Notes under the pieces: generated by a model | What the model saw: the letters and a program-made list of their open reading frames with translations, nothing else | Databases searched by the model: none | What the model was told of the DNA's origin: nothing | Origin: Leptodontidium sp. MPI-SDFR-AT-0119 | Taxonomy: Eukaryota; Ascomycota; Leotiomycetes; Helotiales; Leptodontidiaceae | NCBI GenBank assembly: GCA_020726505.1 | Contig: JAHLEZ010000011.1 | Span: forward strand, 2,108,001 to 2,172,000 | DNA length: 64,000 nt | Direction of reading: 5' to 3' | Shown: piece after piece, positions 1 through 10,651 of the stretch | Position numbering within the stretch: position 1 is the stretch's first letter | How the letters are laid out: each line of letters starts with the position of its first letter | Program-made: the position numbers and the translations under genes

Positions 1-591
1 TGTGTCCAATGGCTATGACCCGACGCGGCAGTTCAGGGCGCTCAGATTTGCAAGCAGGATGATCAGTTACGCAATCCTCGATCCACTTTCGGCATGCTGC
101 ATATGCTGGCTCTGTACTGGTACCAAATGGGCCATAGTTTCCCAGTGGAAAGACTTGGCATCTATTGGTGTTTACTGTCCGTGGATCTAGAACAAGTGCG
201 GATATGGGATATCGAATGGGAAGCGAGGAATACAAAATTGTCACGTACCCTCTCTGTTCTCCTCCCCGCTGTTGAAGATCTCAAATGGAATACGATCTAT
301 TCCAATTACCATTCTCAGTCTGTCTTTCCATCGGGACACAGTAATGTCTCGTCTCAGATGTTCTGAATTTGTCGCGTTTTCAATGTAGATTCCAATGCTC
401 CTGCGGATTATGATGCAGGTAGGACAGCCAGACTTCACAGCTTCTGCTAATTCTTTCTTGGTAAAGGATACCTCCACTGTATCTGAGGTTATCGTGGAAT
501 GCCCTTCGACGGCTAGGATTGAGGCCTGTTTGCATGACTCCGGAGCGCAGGTAATGTGCAGGGGACGACAGATACATAGTGAGCTGGGCAT
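1..591 (-). CDS. HET-domain protein, 5' part only (cut by left edge)
   Basis: Two exons are visible: 249..591, then 1..186, joined across a 62-nt intron (187..248, GTACGT donor, TAG acceptor, phase 1). The start is the ATG at 591. The first exon has the cysteine-rich opening typical of fungal heterokaryon-incompatibility proteins, including SGCPTCIIIRRSI. After splicing, the second exon gives RKWIEDCVTDHPAC followed by LPRRVIAIG, the conserved lead-in to the HET domain (PF06985). The HET core itself lies beyond position 1, so completeness cannot be judged. HET proteins trigger growth arrest or cell death on recognition of non-self. Splicing, frame and motif agree, so the family is fairly sure; the function of this member is inference. 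Confidence 0.8.
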
Positions 592-1190
592 CTTGACTTA
601 GAGATAGACACAATTAGATTCAGAATCTTTGAAATGGGCTTGTGTGCCTAGAGACCCATAGATTGATATGTTTATGGTACTAGCGGCTTTTGGGGACACC
701 TCAGAACCAGCAGCTGACAGGAATATGCATCTGCAGCAGGGGTCTGCAGTGGATGCGGCTCAACAACAAATTAAGTTAATATCTATTGATTTCGGGTTCT
801 GCATTATCCCAATAGCTTGCTTTCGTTGTGCTTGCTAGTTAAATGTTAGCTCGAGTACTCGGGCAAAGCAAGGCGTTCTAGCTGCTGATAACATAGCGTA
901 GTGACAGGAGAAGTTTTTTGCTCATAGCAGACGAGAAAGACTGGTCCCCTAGCGAGAGATGTCAGAAAATAATGAAGTGTATTATGAACCTTGGAACCGT
1001 TATTCAAGCATGGGAGACCTGTAGAAGCTCTGAGGTGAGATATGCTGGCTTGGGCGTGGAAAGATCTGAAACGGCCGATGTACAGGTCCTGGCAACATGT
1101 GGAACGAGATGCGAATTCCGACCTCTTTTGTTCATTCAAACCTGGGTCTAAAGCTAACGTACATCCACCCAATTATACATACAATCTTCT
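592..1190. other. Intergenic region, HET gene to RSM18
   Basis: This holds the upstream region of the HET gene and the 3' flank of RSM18. I saw no convincing coding region; short open frames on both strands here have no recognisable composition or motif. Confidence 0.5.
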
Positions 1191-2057
1191 TTACATCGGG
1201 CCTGGTAGCGCTCTGAAAGGCGAGTTCGACTCGTTCCTCTCGTTAGTCTTATAAATGATCTCCGGGTGTCTATGAACACTCGGATGCATCCCAATTCCAA
1301 TTGCCCTCCTGATAGCCCTCGCAATCCTCCTCTGATTCACAGGTCTCAAGCCCGTCTCCTTGGAGTGCTTGATTCGTCCCATAGGCGTCATGTATTCGGA
1401 GATCATCGAAAAGTTCTGTCAAAGAAATTAGCCCCTGCCTCTACACCCAACGCGGAGGGAAACACATGCTCGATAATGCTCCTCAGGGTTCAAGTTCAAT
1501 ACATCAAAAACATCATGATGCGGCTGACTCCTCTTCTTCCACTTCGCCATCTCAACCTCACTCAGATCGTGTGGTGCATAGATATCTCCCGCCCTCCAAC
1601 GTCTCGAAATCTGCTTGCTCAGATCCTGGGCCAAGTTACGGTTCTGCATTTCCTCGACTGTGGTTGCGCCGCGAGCTCTTGATGACGCGAGCTGTTGACT
1701 TCTGTCTGCGCTGCGCTGGAAGAGGTTGAGGATTCTGGCATTGCCTGCTTGGTTCCGTTGCTGTCTTTGGGCGAGTGTTTGGATTGGGTTGCTGAAAGCT
1801 GGTCGAGCTTGAGATTGAGATTCGGGTTCCACAGGCTTAGGGGTTGAGTCAGGGAATATATCGAGAAGGTCTGAAGTGGAGGAACGTGGTGGAGGTTCAT
1901 CTGAAGGCAGCCGTTAGTTGGTGCTTCCATACGAAGATATCTTCAACATACCAGACCTCGAAACACAAGAGGTTGAGAACGCAACTCTGGTGTTCAGCCC
2001 ATTTTTGACAATCTGCCTTGATGCATTGAAGCATTGGAATCGTGAAGGCGCCATCAT
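1191..2057 (-). CDS. RSM18: Mitochondrial small-subunit ribosomal protein bS18m
   Basis: There are three exons: 1952..2057, 1470..1900 and 1191..1415, giving 253 aa. Exon 1 encodes a basic, Ser/Arg-rich mitochondrial presequence (the ATG at 2057 is followed directly by a second ATG at 2054). Exon 2 holds the S18 signature GDIYAPHDLSEVEMAKWKKR and ends HYR; exon 3 continues NFSMISEYMTPMGRIKHSKE and then the conserved RPVNQRRIARAIRRAIGIG helix. Intron 1 is 51 nt (GTATGT, CTAAC, CAG). Intron 2 (1416..1469, 54 nt) starts with GC rather than GT. The next in-frame GT choice would give a 36-nt intron and insert residues into a conserved block, so the GC-AG reading is favoured. The protein is a structural part of the mitoribosome. 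It is divergent from IMP3. Confidence 0.92.
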
Positions 2058-2248
2058 GATTGCTTCTGCTTCGTGATGTTCCTCTCCAATCTTCAAGATG
2101 TCGAGTGTTTGTCCCTGAAGCTATTAATCTTTAGCGCTTTCCGGATCGGCAAAATGTTCCGCCGACCCAAAATTATTTTGACCGACCTCTCCCCGCCAAA
2201 TATCGACATTTTCAACACCAAAGCACTACCCAGGGAAACGGAAGCAAA
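2058..2248. promoter_or_regulatory. Shared divergent promoter, RSM18 / IMP3
   Basis: Only 191 bp separate the two start codons, so both promoters must share this stretch. It contains an AT-rich near-palindrome, AAAATTATTTT, that resembles the ribosome-biogenesis RRPE element of yeasts. That likeness is suggestive only. Co-regulation of a mitoribosomal gene and a nucleolar rRNA-processing gene is inference. Confidence 0.5.
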
Positions 2249-2866
2249 ATGGTCAGGAAACTCAAGCATCATGAGCAGAAGCTCCTCCGGAAAGTCGATT
2301 TCACCACCTACAAGAGCGACAATAACCATCGCGATGCGGCGGTGATCAGACGATACAATATCCAGAAACCAGCAGACTATGCGAAATACAATCGTATATG
2401 CGGTGTACGTCCCTTCCTACTTCTAATTACTTCACAATGTGGGCTAATAGTGTAATTTCAGAGCCTCAAACAACTCGCACATCGTCTCGCCGCTCTCCCT
2501 CCCGATTCCTCCTTCAGGCGCAAACAAGAAGAGCTTCTCCTGTCCAAACTCCACGATATGGGCATCTTACCTTCCAACGCAGCAAATGCGAAACTTTCCG
2601 AAGTTGAGAAGAACGTCACAGTGTCAGCTTTCTGCAGACGTAGATTACCAGTCGTCTTGACGAGATTACGAATGGCCGAGACTGTGCAAGCTGCAACCAA
2701 GATTATCGAGCAAGGACATGTCAGAGTTGGGACAGAAACTATCACAGATACGGCATTTCTTGTCACAAGGAGTATGGAGGACTTCGTGACTTGGGTAGAT
2801 GGAAGCAAGATCAAGAGGAATATCTTGAAGTACAGGGAGAAGTTGGATGATTTCGACCTGCTGTAA
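2249..2866 (+). CDS. IMP3: U3 snoRNP protein Imp3, SSU processome
   Basis: Two exons, 2249..2404 and 2462..2866, with a 57-nt intron (GTACGT ... TTTCAG), give 186 aa, close to the 183 aa of yeast Imp3. The N-terminus [18 protein letters not shown] is nearly diagnostic. The C-terminal exon has the S4-like RNA-binding region [19 protein letters not shown], then [10 protein letters not shown] and the conserved [20 protein letters not shown]. Imp3 acts in the nucleolus. It stabilises pairing of U3 snoRNA with the pre-rRNA 5' ETS and is needed for early cleavages leading to 18S rRNA. Splicing restores the family sequence without gaps (YNRICG joined to SLKQLAHRL). Confidence 0.96.
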
Positions 2867-3483
2867 GTAGACGATGGGAAGTGAAGGTGCGAATTATGTG
2901 ATGACAAGGAGTTCGGATATGGATGCATTGCAGGCGTTGGGATTTTACAAAAGGCTAGCATGGGAAGGAGTTTGGTGCACGACCTGATTGTTCGGTATGT
3001 ACACTCGAGAAATCCCCAGGGCGAATGAAGAATTCTCGAAACCACTGCATTGCTTTTTTCAAACATTTTGGAAATCGACTATTATTGGTACTTCGCGCCG
3101 TATTCGCTCCCTCGAAAATGGAAGTTGAATCCATTCCAATCAGCGCCTCAAACCAAGCTTCGCTTCCTTCCCTGAATTCTACCTTCCCAAACTAAACTCC
3201 AATTGTCAAATCAGTGCCATCAGCCGAATTCAGAAAACGACCCAATTGCCATCAACCACGAAATTCTGATTGCTCAGATTTCGGCACCGATCGGTTATTA
3301 AGTAGGTCGAGGAGGTAAGGAGCCGTGGTAGACCATGAGTGCGCAGCAGATTTGCTGGCAATGAGGTCTAGACATTTCTCATGGTGACAGGGCCATGGAT
3401 AGGTCTTCTCCTACTGTCACCACACTTGTCCACCGTGACAGTCTCAACTCCAGCTACCGTCTTTGTAGCTTCCCATCTGTGGT
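2867..3483. other. Intergenic region between convergent genes
   Basis: This is the 3' flank of IMP3 and of the IYIAR-repeat gene. On the minus strand, about 3366-3450, a frame reading TKTVAGVETVTVDKC resembles the Thr/Val-rich tail of the neighbouring gene. It may be a lost or alternatively spliced continuation. No splice pair joining it was found. Confidence 0.4.
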
Positions 3484-5304
3484 CTAAAGTCTGGGGAGGC
3501 TCGAGCAACATCCTCCGCACGAGTGGTACTGAGTCACAATGGTTGTGGATGGATGCACAGTCTTGACATTGCCCATCATTGTCACAGTAGGAGTCTTGAC
3601 TGTGAGGGTACAGCTTGGGCTCGGGGCAGGCTTCAATGTTGGAGTGCTGGCTGGGACGTTTGTGCGGGCTTCTAATCCCAAGGTTACTGGCTTGTTGGTT
3701 GGATGGATGTGTGTTGGATCCTCTATCGAAGTGTGCGTCTTGTGCTTCCAGGTGAAAGTGTGCTTATCAAGTGTCTGAATATGTGTCGTGGCCTTCGCAG
3801 TCGCCGAGCTTCCCCATCCAACCGGCTTGTTAGTTGGACGAACATGAGTTTCGGCTGTAGTATGAGCCGACAGCCACCCAGGAGGAGGAATCCGTCGGAG
3901 CACACGAGTGTGCTCAAAGTTAGCAGGATGTGTGGTGATGACTGTGAAGGTGCCACTTCCTCCCGTGACGGTAAATGTACCAGGCAAAATTGTAGACTTT
4001 GTCTTCGATGGATGGGTCTTGTGAATCGTCTCAGATTGCGGTCCAGTGATAACCAAAACCCCGCCAGTCTGACGGCCAGTTGAAGCAGAAACCGTCAATG
4101 TCGTCAAACCTGGTGAGAAGAGAGTATTGAAAGGCGGCTTGTGCTGAATATCACGCTCGACCTTGGAACGTCTCAGCACCAGTTCATCATCATCCCAAAC
4201 CTTGCGTCTCATAACATCCGTCCTCTCGTTGGGAATTGTTGGGACATTTTCCATGCGATTCTCGAATCTTTCAATGTCTTGTCTCATCTTAGCTAGGATG
4301 TGGCCTCCAACAGAGACATCGGAAGACCTGATTTGTTGGCGTCGGGGAGGAAGATCACGGACTCTCTGAGGTTGTGGGGTTGGACATCCTGGAGGAGGTG
4401 TCTTTGAAGTGCCTTTACCGTCTCGGGCGATATAGATGATGCAGCCAGTCATGTCTCCTCCTGGTGGTGGAGGGGTATTATGCTGTCGTCTGGCAATCCA
4501 GATGCCACCATCTCCTCCAGTCTGTTGGGGAGGGGCGCTAACATGTTCCTCTCTTGCAATGTAGATAGTACCGTCTCCTCCAGTCTGTTCAGGAGGCTTA
4601 AGTGCATCGTCTTCGCTCTCCTCAACACGAGCGATGTAGATAACGCCACCGTTTCCTCCTTGAACTGGTCCACCTGGAGAGGCAGTCTGTCTAGGATCAA
4701 TGTTGACTCTGACTGGTTCTGGAACATTTGTTGGGAAGTGCTTTTGGTGAACGCTGTCATGGCGGGCGATGTAGATTGGCGGGCGTGACGAGATTGGGGG
4801 AAAACTGCTTGTTTGTGGCGGAAGATTCTTGACTTGCTTGTCAATATAGCTAAGTACTGGAGCTGGGGAAGAGACGAGTGGAAGAGGGCCAACGTAATTA
4901 GGTCCTGTTCTAGACTGAAAGTTGAGTTCAGCTGCATTAGCTCTCGCGATGTAGAACCCTCCGTCGCCATCGGGATCGATCTCTGGGACATTTTCAACGG
5001 CTCTTGTCTCTCTAGCACCGAGTGCGGAATTTGTTGGGCAGCCAGGTGGAGCTGTCTTGGTAAATTGACCGTCTCGTGCAATGTAGATGACTCCGCAATT
5101 GTCTAAGACAGGTGGAGGGGGTGGCGGAGGTGGACTTGTGACTCCGGCGATAACTTCTCTGAAGACATGACCAAGACCTGCAAGTTGGGCGTCATAAGCT
5201 GAGCCCAAATCGAGTTCATGCGAGCCGTGCTCTGAGTCTCTCTTGATTGGAGAGGCAGAAACAAAGGTGAGGGCTAGCGCAAGAACAGCGAGAACCAACT
5301 TCAT
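3484..5304 (-). CDS. Large secreted protein with seven IYIAR motifs (unrecognised)
   Basis: The single-exon frame extends upstream to 5388, but the ATG at 5304 is chosen because it opens a clean signal peptide, MKLVLAVLALALTFVSA, followed by a Kex2-type KR. The product is then 606 aa. From about residue 58 to 300 the motif (I/F)(Y/W)IAR occurs seven times, near residues 73, 117, 177, 222, 247, 268 and 290, in Gly/Pro-rich linkers. The first and last copies share a frame of Cys, IYIARDG, then PPGCPT, which could be disulfide loops. Residues 55-66 contain a run of eight prolines. The C-terminal half is Thr/His/Lys-rich, with PTNKPV repeated, and ends CGGCCSSLPRL. I know no family with this motif. 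A cell-wall or matrix protein, or a kexin-processed peptide precursor, are both possible. Confidence 0.75.
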   Translation of the reverse strand: MKLVLAVLALALTFVSASPIKRDSEHGSHELDLGSAYDAQLAGLGHVFREVIAGVTSPPPPPPPPVLDNCGVIYIARDGQFTKTAPPGCPTNSALGARETRAVENVPEIDPDGDGGFYIARANAAELNFQSRTGPNYVGPLPLVSSPAPVLSYIDKQVKNLPPQTSSFPPISSRPPIYIARHDSVHQKHFPTNVPEPVRVNIDPRQTASPGGPVQGGNGGVIYIARVEESEDDALKPPEQTGGDGTIYIAREEHVSAPPQQTGGDGGIWIARRQHNTPPPPGGDMTGCIIYIARDGKGTSKTPPPGCPTPQPQRVRDLPPRRQQIRSSDVSVGGHILAKMRQDIERFENRMENVPTIPNERTDVMRRKVWDDDELVLRRSKVERDIQHKPPFNTLFSPGLTTLTVSASTGRQTGGVLVITGPQSETIHKTHPSKTKSTILPGTFTVTGGSGTFTVITTHPANFEHTRVLRRIPPPGWLSAHTTAETHVRPTNKPVGWGSSATAKATTHIQTLDKHTFTWKHKTHTSIEDPTHIHPTNKPVTLGLEARTNVPASTPTLKPAPSPSCTLTVKTPTVTMMGNVKTVHPSTTIVTQYHSCGGCCSSLPRL

Positions 5305-6140
5305 GACTTTGAGGTTGACTTGAGCTATCGTCGGAGAGTGCTTATGATAGTACCTCATAGTGTTGTTGATTCCTGGAATGTATCGCAAATGGTAGCGACT
5401 GAGGGTGGAGGAGGAAGATTAAGAGGGGTTGTGCTGTTGTTGTGTTAAGGAAGATGGGAAGTGGCAGTCGGACTGGAAGGCTTATGTAGACGATAGCGTG
5501 GCCACGCTGTGCTGGCAGTTGCCCTTCTTGGTTGAGTAAGGTTAGGGTGAATGTCGAGTCTTCACGACGAGGTTGAGGCTATTGCCTCATTCGGATCATC
5601 TCACCCTGAGGTGAATAGAATATTATTGTTAATTTATGCGGAATATAAACAGAGAAAATACACAACCTCTACATTGTGACGGTAAAAAACCTTCCAAAGT
5701 CAAGATTGCATACTCGCAGAGGATTGCCGAAACACTTCAGAGAAGCTATCTCTCTGCATTTCGGCAAAAGATTCTCAATAAAGAACTCCATTTGATTATC
5801 TGGTGTTTTTGCAGCTCCTTGAATACGTGTATACGTGTATACGGGTTATGAGGGTGGAATTAGGAGATGTCTTTAGCCTCTATTGCGTTGTCATGTAAAC
5901 AAATTTAGCGAGACACATTTACGCTAACATCTCCTCACCCAAACCAAGGCTGCACTATCAGGGATCATCTGTGTGCGCACGAACAGCATAAGCCTATGAT
6001 ATCTGGAATATGGCAATAAGAATTAAGGGCAGGTAGGATAATGCTCCAACTACTACTGCTGAGAATTTCAAGACTGAGAACGAAGCACTAGCGACACACT
6101 TTCAGATCCACGAAGCCAAAGCACAATCAGCCAACAACTT
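5305..6140. other. Intergenic region, upstream of the IYIAR gene
   Basis: This contains the promoter side of the IYIAR-repeat gene and the 3' flank of the lectin gene. A short direct repeat, acgtgtat, occurs near 5826-5842. No coding region was recognised. Confidence 0.45.
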
Positions 6141-7368
6141 CTAGCCAAGTCTCTCCCAACCACCCCAGTTACTGCCAGTCCACCACTTGTGCCAGACGGC
6201 ATCGTCGGTTCCTAGGGCAAAAATATCGAGTCTATTTGACCCCCAGCTCACTGCCGTTGGCGCAGAGATGAGCACGCCGCCCAGATTCTCCCAGGATCCT
6301 GACCAGGCCCCATTACTGAACCTTTTATGGTACATAGCACCGTTAGTTCCGATACCGCTTTAATTGGAAGCGTTAGTAAATACAGTTCAACAAATGCAGG
6401 TTTGAGAAAGGATGGTAAGGTGGGGTTGCTTACAAAAGGTCATATCTGCCCGGTCCCCAGCTCACGATCGATGGCTCGGAGATAAAGATGCCTCCAAGGG
6501 ACTTCCATCCAGACCACTTGGTCCCATCCCAGAGATCATACCAGTAGGCACTATCTGTCCCGCGGCCAACCACGGAAAGTTGGTTAACTCCCGAGGAGGC
6601 AACTACGAGCGGAGAGGTGAAGATACCTCCAAGGTTTTCCCACCCGTTCCAACGCGAGCCATCCCACCATTTATGATAGCTTGATGAATCTGTCCCTAAG
6701 CCAAACAGATCAAGCCTGTTGGGTCCCCAGGCAACGGAGTTCACCGGGGAAGTGAAAACTCCACCAAGGGATTCGTATCCTCCCCACTGAACTCTTGTCA
6801 GAAGTATCCTACGTGTGTCTGAGATACTTACTTGCTTCCCGTCCCATGTCTTGTGATAGCATGCGGCATTAGTACCGAGTCCAAAGTAATCAAGTCTGTT
6901 GCTGCCCCAGCTGGTCACATCAACTGGGGATGTAAAAACCCCGCCCTGAGACTCCCAGCCGGACCAGGACTTGCCATCCCACCCTGCACACAAAATCAGT
7001 TGTACGCCTGTTTTGAGAGATATTTTCACTTACACTTATGCCAAGCTGCTGAGTCTGTCCCTAGAGCAAAGACATCAAGGCGATTAGGGCCCCAAGCTGC
7101 CACGGTTGGGGCGCTGGTGAGGACTCCCCCAAGGACTCAAACCCTCCCCACTACACAACATTAGCAAGTGCGTCAAATCCGGCAACTCTCAATGCCACCA
7201 AGGGTATCTAGTTCATGAGAACAAACTTACCTTGGACCCATCCCACCAATTATGCTGCAAATCGGAGGCACGATCGCCGGTACGGAAGATATCAATGCGA
7301 TTGTTCGCCCAGCAGACAGCTGCGACTGCGGCTTTGAGAGCATTTCCCGTTGAGGCGACTTTCACCAT
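6141..7368 (-). pseudogene. PLL-like beta-propeller lectin (DUF346 type), one-base frameshift
   Basis: Five exons (7231..7368, 7034..7150, 6832..6983, 6434..6786, 6141..6357) with four small introns (80, 50, 45 and 76 nt) would encode about 325 aa. The product is made of repeats of the form [14 protein letters not shown], then HKWWDG, W and LGG. This matches bacterial PLL/PHL fucose-binding seven-bladed propellers, which bind sugars in pockets between blades. Exon 2 reads WGGFESLG and then needs the next frame. One G is missing from the G5 run at about 7126-7130, and exon 2 is 117 nt where the phases demand 118. As it stands translation would stop within exon 2. All splice sites and the rest of the frame are intact, so decay is recent or the base is a sequencing error. 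No signal peptide is seen. Confidence 0.8.
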
Positions 7369-8602
7369 GTTGACTATTATCTGCAGGAACGATTGCTTTT
7401 GATTTGAGAGGGATGCTCTCGAGAAACAGTAGGGGGCTTGATGATGTTCTTATAGAAATTCCTAACGTGAGAAAATGGACACTCTTCGGCCACTTCGGGC
7501 AGTCTTCGTGTTCCATGAAATAACTCGACAGTCATTGATAACTTTCCTTGCTATCCTAGATGGTGTGATAATTGATGTTGATTGCATCAGGGCTAGTTTG
7601 CTACTGAGACATACCTTCAATGAGTCCAGTCATGCACCTCCGTCCCAATAGATCTACATCTCGGGCTTAACCAGGTGCCACAATAATATGCTCGGAGATA
7701 ATGAACTCGTTACTATCAGTGACACAGACCATCTTCATGTTGAGATCGGCATCAAGTGAAAGTTTAGTATCACTCTGTACCTCCAATTACAGCCAAGCAG
7801 TCAGGTGGTGACGCTGTCGTATAGTCTAATATAGCAGTATTACCCGTGAGTGAGGAATCGAGGGGAGGCAGAGCCTCGACTCGCTACTAGGCTCCTACAG
7901 CGGGCTGGTACCAAGAAGGCTTGTTGAATACTCACGTTAATGAACCAACAAAAAGGAGAATGCCCGTGAGATAGCTGTGGAATGGAAGCCAAGTTGGGGA
8001 CGCGGGAGGGAAGAGCCGAGCAGGATTGGACGATACAACACATGTTCCCCAGATCCTTTGATTTTACGTAAAGCAGGGGTATACAAAGCCTTCGACTAGA
8101 CTCCTGGCGTGAGACTTGCACAACGTGGAGATTTCCGAAGATTAATGAGCTGAATACGAGGGTGCTGGTATGGTGGTACTGTAATCCCCTTGTGTTCAGT
8201 TGATCAAGCATGCTCGCTTAATCTTTGCGTGGTCAACCTCACTTTCGAATCTTGGTGATGAAGATTGAAGAAGGTGTTGATTTATGTCGCTCATGTGTCT
8301 CGGTCGCATGACTGCTCAAGAATTGCTGTTGTTATTTGCGAATGGTAGATCAAATGGCTGGTAGCGGAAGGAGGCACTTTCTCCGACTTGAACCATTCGA
8401 TTGATTGTCTCCAGCCTACGAGTTCCACTAACTCGCACAAATTTTGTCCCGGGATACAAAAATTTGTGTACATTGGAGGATTTGAATATCACATCTGGCT
8501 GCCAATATGCTTCACAAGCCACGAAATAGATAGTCTACCGTATTATCCCAACACCTCATACACAAGATCTACACTCCACAAAACACAACAATGGCTACCA
8601 TC
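7369..8602. other. Intergenic region
   Basis: This includes the upstream region of the lectin gene. Short open frames on both strands show no recognisable domain, and no repeat structure was noticed. Confidence 0.4.
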
Positions 8603-9279
8603 TCACATACCACCCCAAGCTCCCAGAACAGCGGCAATGCCCATCAGCCCCAACACTCCAACTTTATACAGACTTATCTCCAACTTTCCACCGACATTTT
8701 TGGTCGTTACACTCTGCGTGTTCACAGCCGCTCCACTTCCCGTTGCCGTCGGTCCCGGGGTAATAGTTGGCGATGTGGTACCCTTGGTGCTAGAGGGGTT
8801 TGGCCCGTCAGTTGGAACAGAAGTGCTTTCTGTGAGTGTTATGGAGGCTAGCGCTGCCGTGCAGGCCGCGAGACCTATGGAAGCATCGTTGGTCCAGGCT
8901 ACGAGTCGCAACATGAGTTAGCTTCCAAGTTCTTACATTTTTCCACAGAATTGGAGCATTCAGAGATATGGAAGTCAAGGAGTGGGCGGTTATGCTTACC
9001 AGTGTAGTCCATACAAGTCGCGTATGGAGTGAGACACTTTGCCTCCTCGGCGGCGAAGTCGTAAGCGGAGGTGCAGCATGCTGCATCTGCGAAGTCGCAA
9101 TTTGGGATCTTCGACAAAAGGGACGTACAATGCTGGTCGGCGAGACTACTGAGGTAAGTCTGGGATCTCGTCAGTCTGTGTGCTCCGACGTAAAGAGATT
9201 ACAAGGCTCTTCTTGGGGGACTCAAGGTAAAGAAAGATCATACCCCAGCGCAACCGTAGACCATAGAGGAATCAGACAT
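8603..9279 (-). CDS. Small 8-cysteine surface protein, GPI-like tail (hypothetical)
   Basis: Exons 9244..9279, 9000..9159 and 8603..8898 join in frame (introns of 84 and 101 nt; the second has a GCTAAC branch site and TAG acceptor) to give 163 aa. Eight cysteines fall at residues 10, 23, 33, 40, 41, 54, 61 and 78, with a CC pair. A Ser/Thr/Pro-rich linker covers about residues 85-130. A hydrophobic C-terminal stretch near residues 142-161 resembles a GPI-anchoring tail. The N-terminus, MSDSSMVYGCAG, is not a signal peptide, so a further upstream exon may have been missed. Spacing does not match the CFEM pattern. The family is not recognised. Confidence 0.5.
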
Positions 9280-10651
9280 ATTGCTCAAGTGCTTTGCGGG
9301 GTTGATATTTTGTAACTATCACCGAGTGTACAGTTTAGGTGAGGGAGAGGGTGAATGAATGGAACTTCAGACGGTAACACCAAGCCAAATCAACGCGACC
9401 CTTGCACTTTATACGCATTTCTCCCCTAGTCTAGCTCTGAAATTCGGTATCTGCCACATGAAATCCCACAGCCAAAGAAGTGATATCCAAAGTCGCGCCT
9501 GGATCCGTGGCTTTCTACACGAGGTTCTTCATGAGACAAATCTTTTACAGCCAATCCTGACTTTCATGTTCTCGTCTTGGCATTCTCTCAGCTCCAAGCC
9601 TAACGGATAATTCCCACCTAGCCCTGCCTCCACCCGTGGGCCAGACTGGTAAAGTGGTCAGGATTCCGTTTTGTAAGAAAATGTGGACTTGAAGGAACGG
9701 TTCCAGACTGGATGCAGGCGAAAATCATGGAGATGGAGTGTTGTGTTTTCTCAGCCCCAGGAGGCGGGGTTAAGCCTTTTCGCCTATGAATAGCTTATGG
9801 TCCCGGGAGTGGTGGCTGGGATTTCGCGGGACAGGATAAGTGAGGTTACACACGCCCGAGGGCTTGCAGATACAAGGCAGATTTCTCGCAAGCGAATCCT
9901 GAGAGATGGAACGAGAGAAGAACAACAGATTCAAGGGGGAAAAATTGATCAATGAGAAAATGTCTTTTAACCTCGGTGTTAGCTGTCCGTGTAATCTTTA
10001 GGTGTGATATCCTTTGTAGAATATACAATATTGTCTGCTTAGAAACCATCGAAGGTTACCAGATGAGTACGCAGGCACTGACATGGTATTGTATTTGTCC
10101 AGACTGGCTCAGCTATAATCAACGTCCCTCACGACACCATCACTTACGACATTTCACAGTGCACTGGGATGAGTTTTGGTAGGGGATGATTGAATTAATT
10201 ACGCACAAATTTCTAGTCTATTCCTTTCATCCCTGAGTGAAACGTGATGTCTTTGCTGGGTCCTAGCGACGTTCCGAAAGGCCGAGAAAAGATTTGGTAA
10301 CCTCAATGCCCCTTTATGTATCTTTTTCTTTTTGGTGAAAGAAATATTTGCAAATAAGAGGGGGAGAATCGAGGAACTAGAGACTGCAACGTTCTTGAGA
10401 GACCGGAAGTACAAATGCTTCACTTTTGTGGCAAATATGTGTAGCCAAACAATTGGTTTAAATTCGCCCTTGGTTTATACAATACATACAACTGAGAGTA
10501 ATTATATACATTGATATCGTTCCCTTTTCATCACCATCTTCATCCTCAAATGCTCATCAATAAAGAAAAGTAAAAGTACATCATTCCGCCTCGCACCAAT
10601 CAATATTTCAGATTGTTCATCGACCGATCAGTTTCTCTTGATTCCAGTCAT
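9280..10651. other. Intergenic region
   Basis: No coding region or clear repeat was recognised. A missing 5' exon of the 8-cysteine gene could lie within the first few hundred bases. Confidence 0.4.

Noticed and set aside
4449..5081. 210-codon minus-strand frame inside the IYIAR gene
   Set aside because: It is a shadow in another frame; the repeats, signal peptide and length all support the 3484..5304 frame.
3484..5304. Calling the IYIAR gene a dikaritin (ustiloxin-type) precursor
   Set aside because: Repeat spacing is irregular, cores are not bounded by KR, and no UstYa/DUF3328 gene is nearby.
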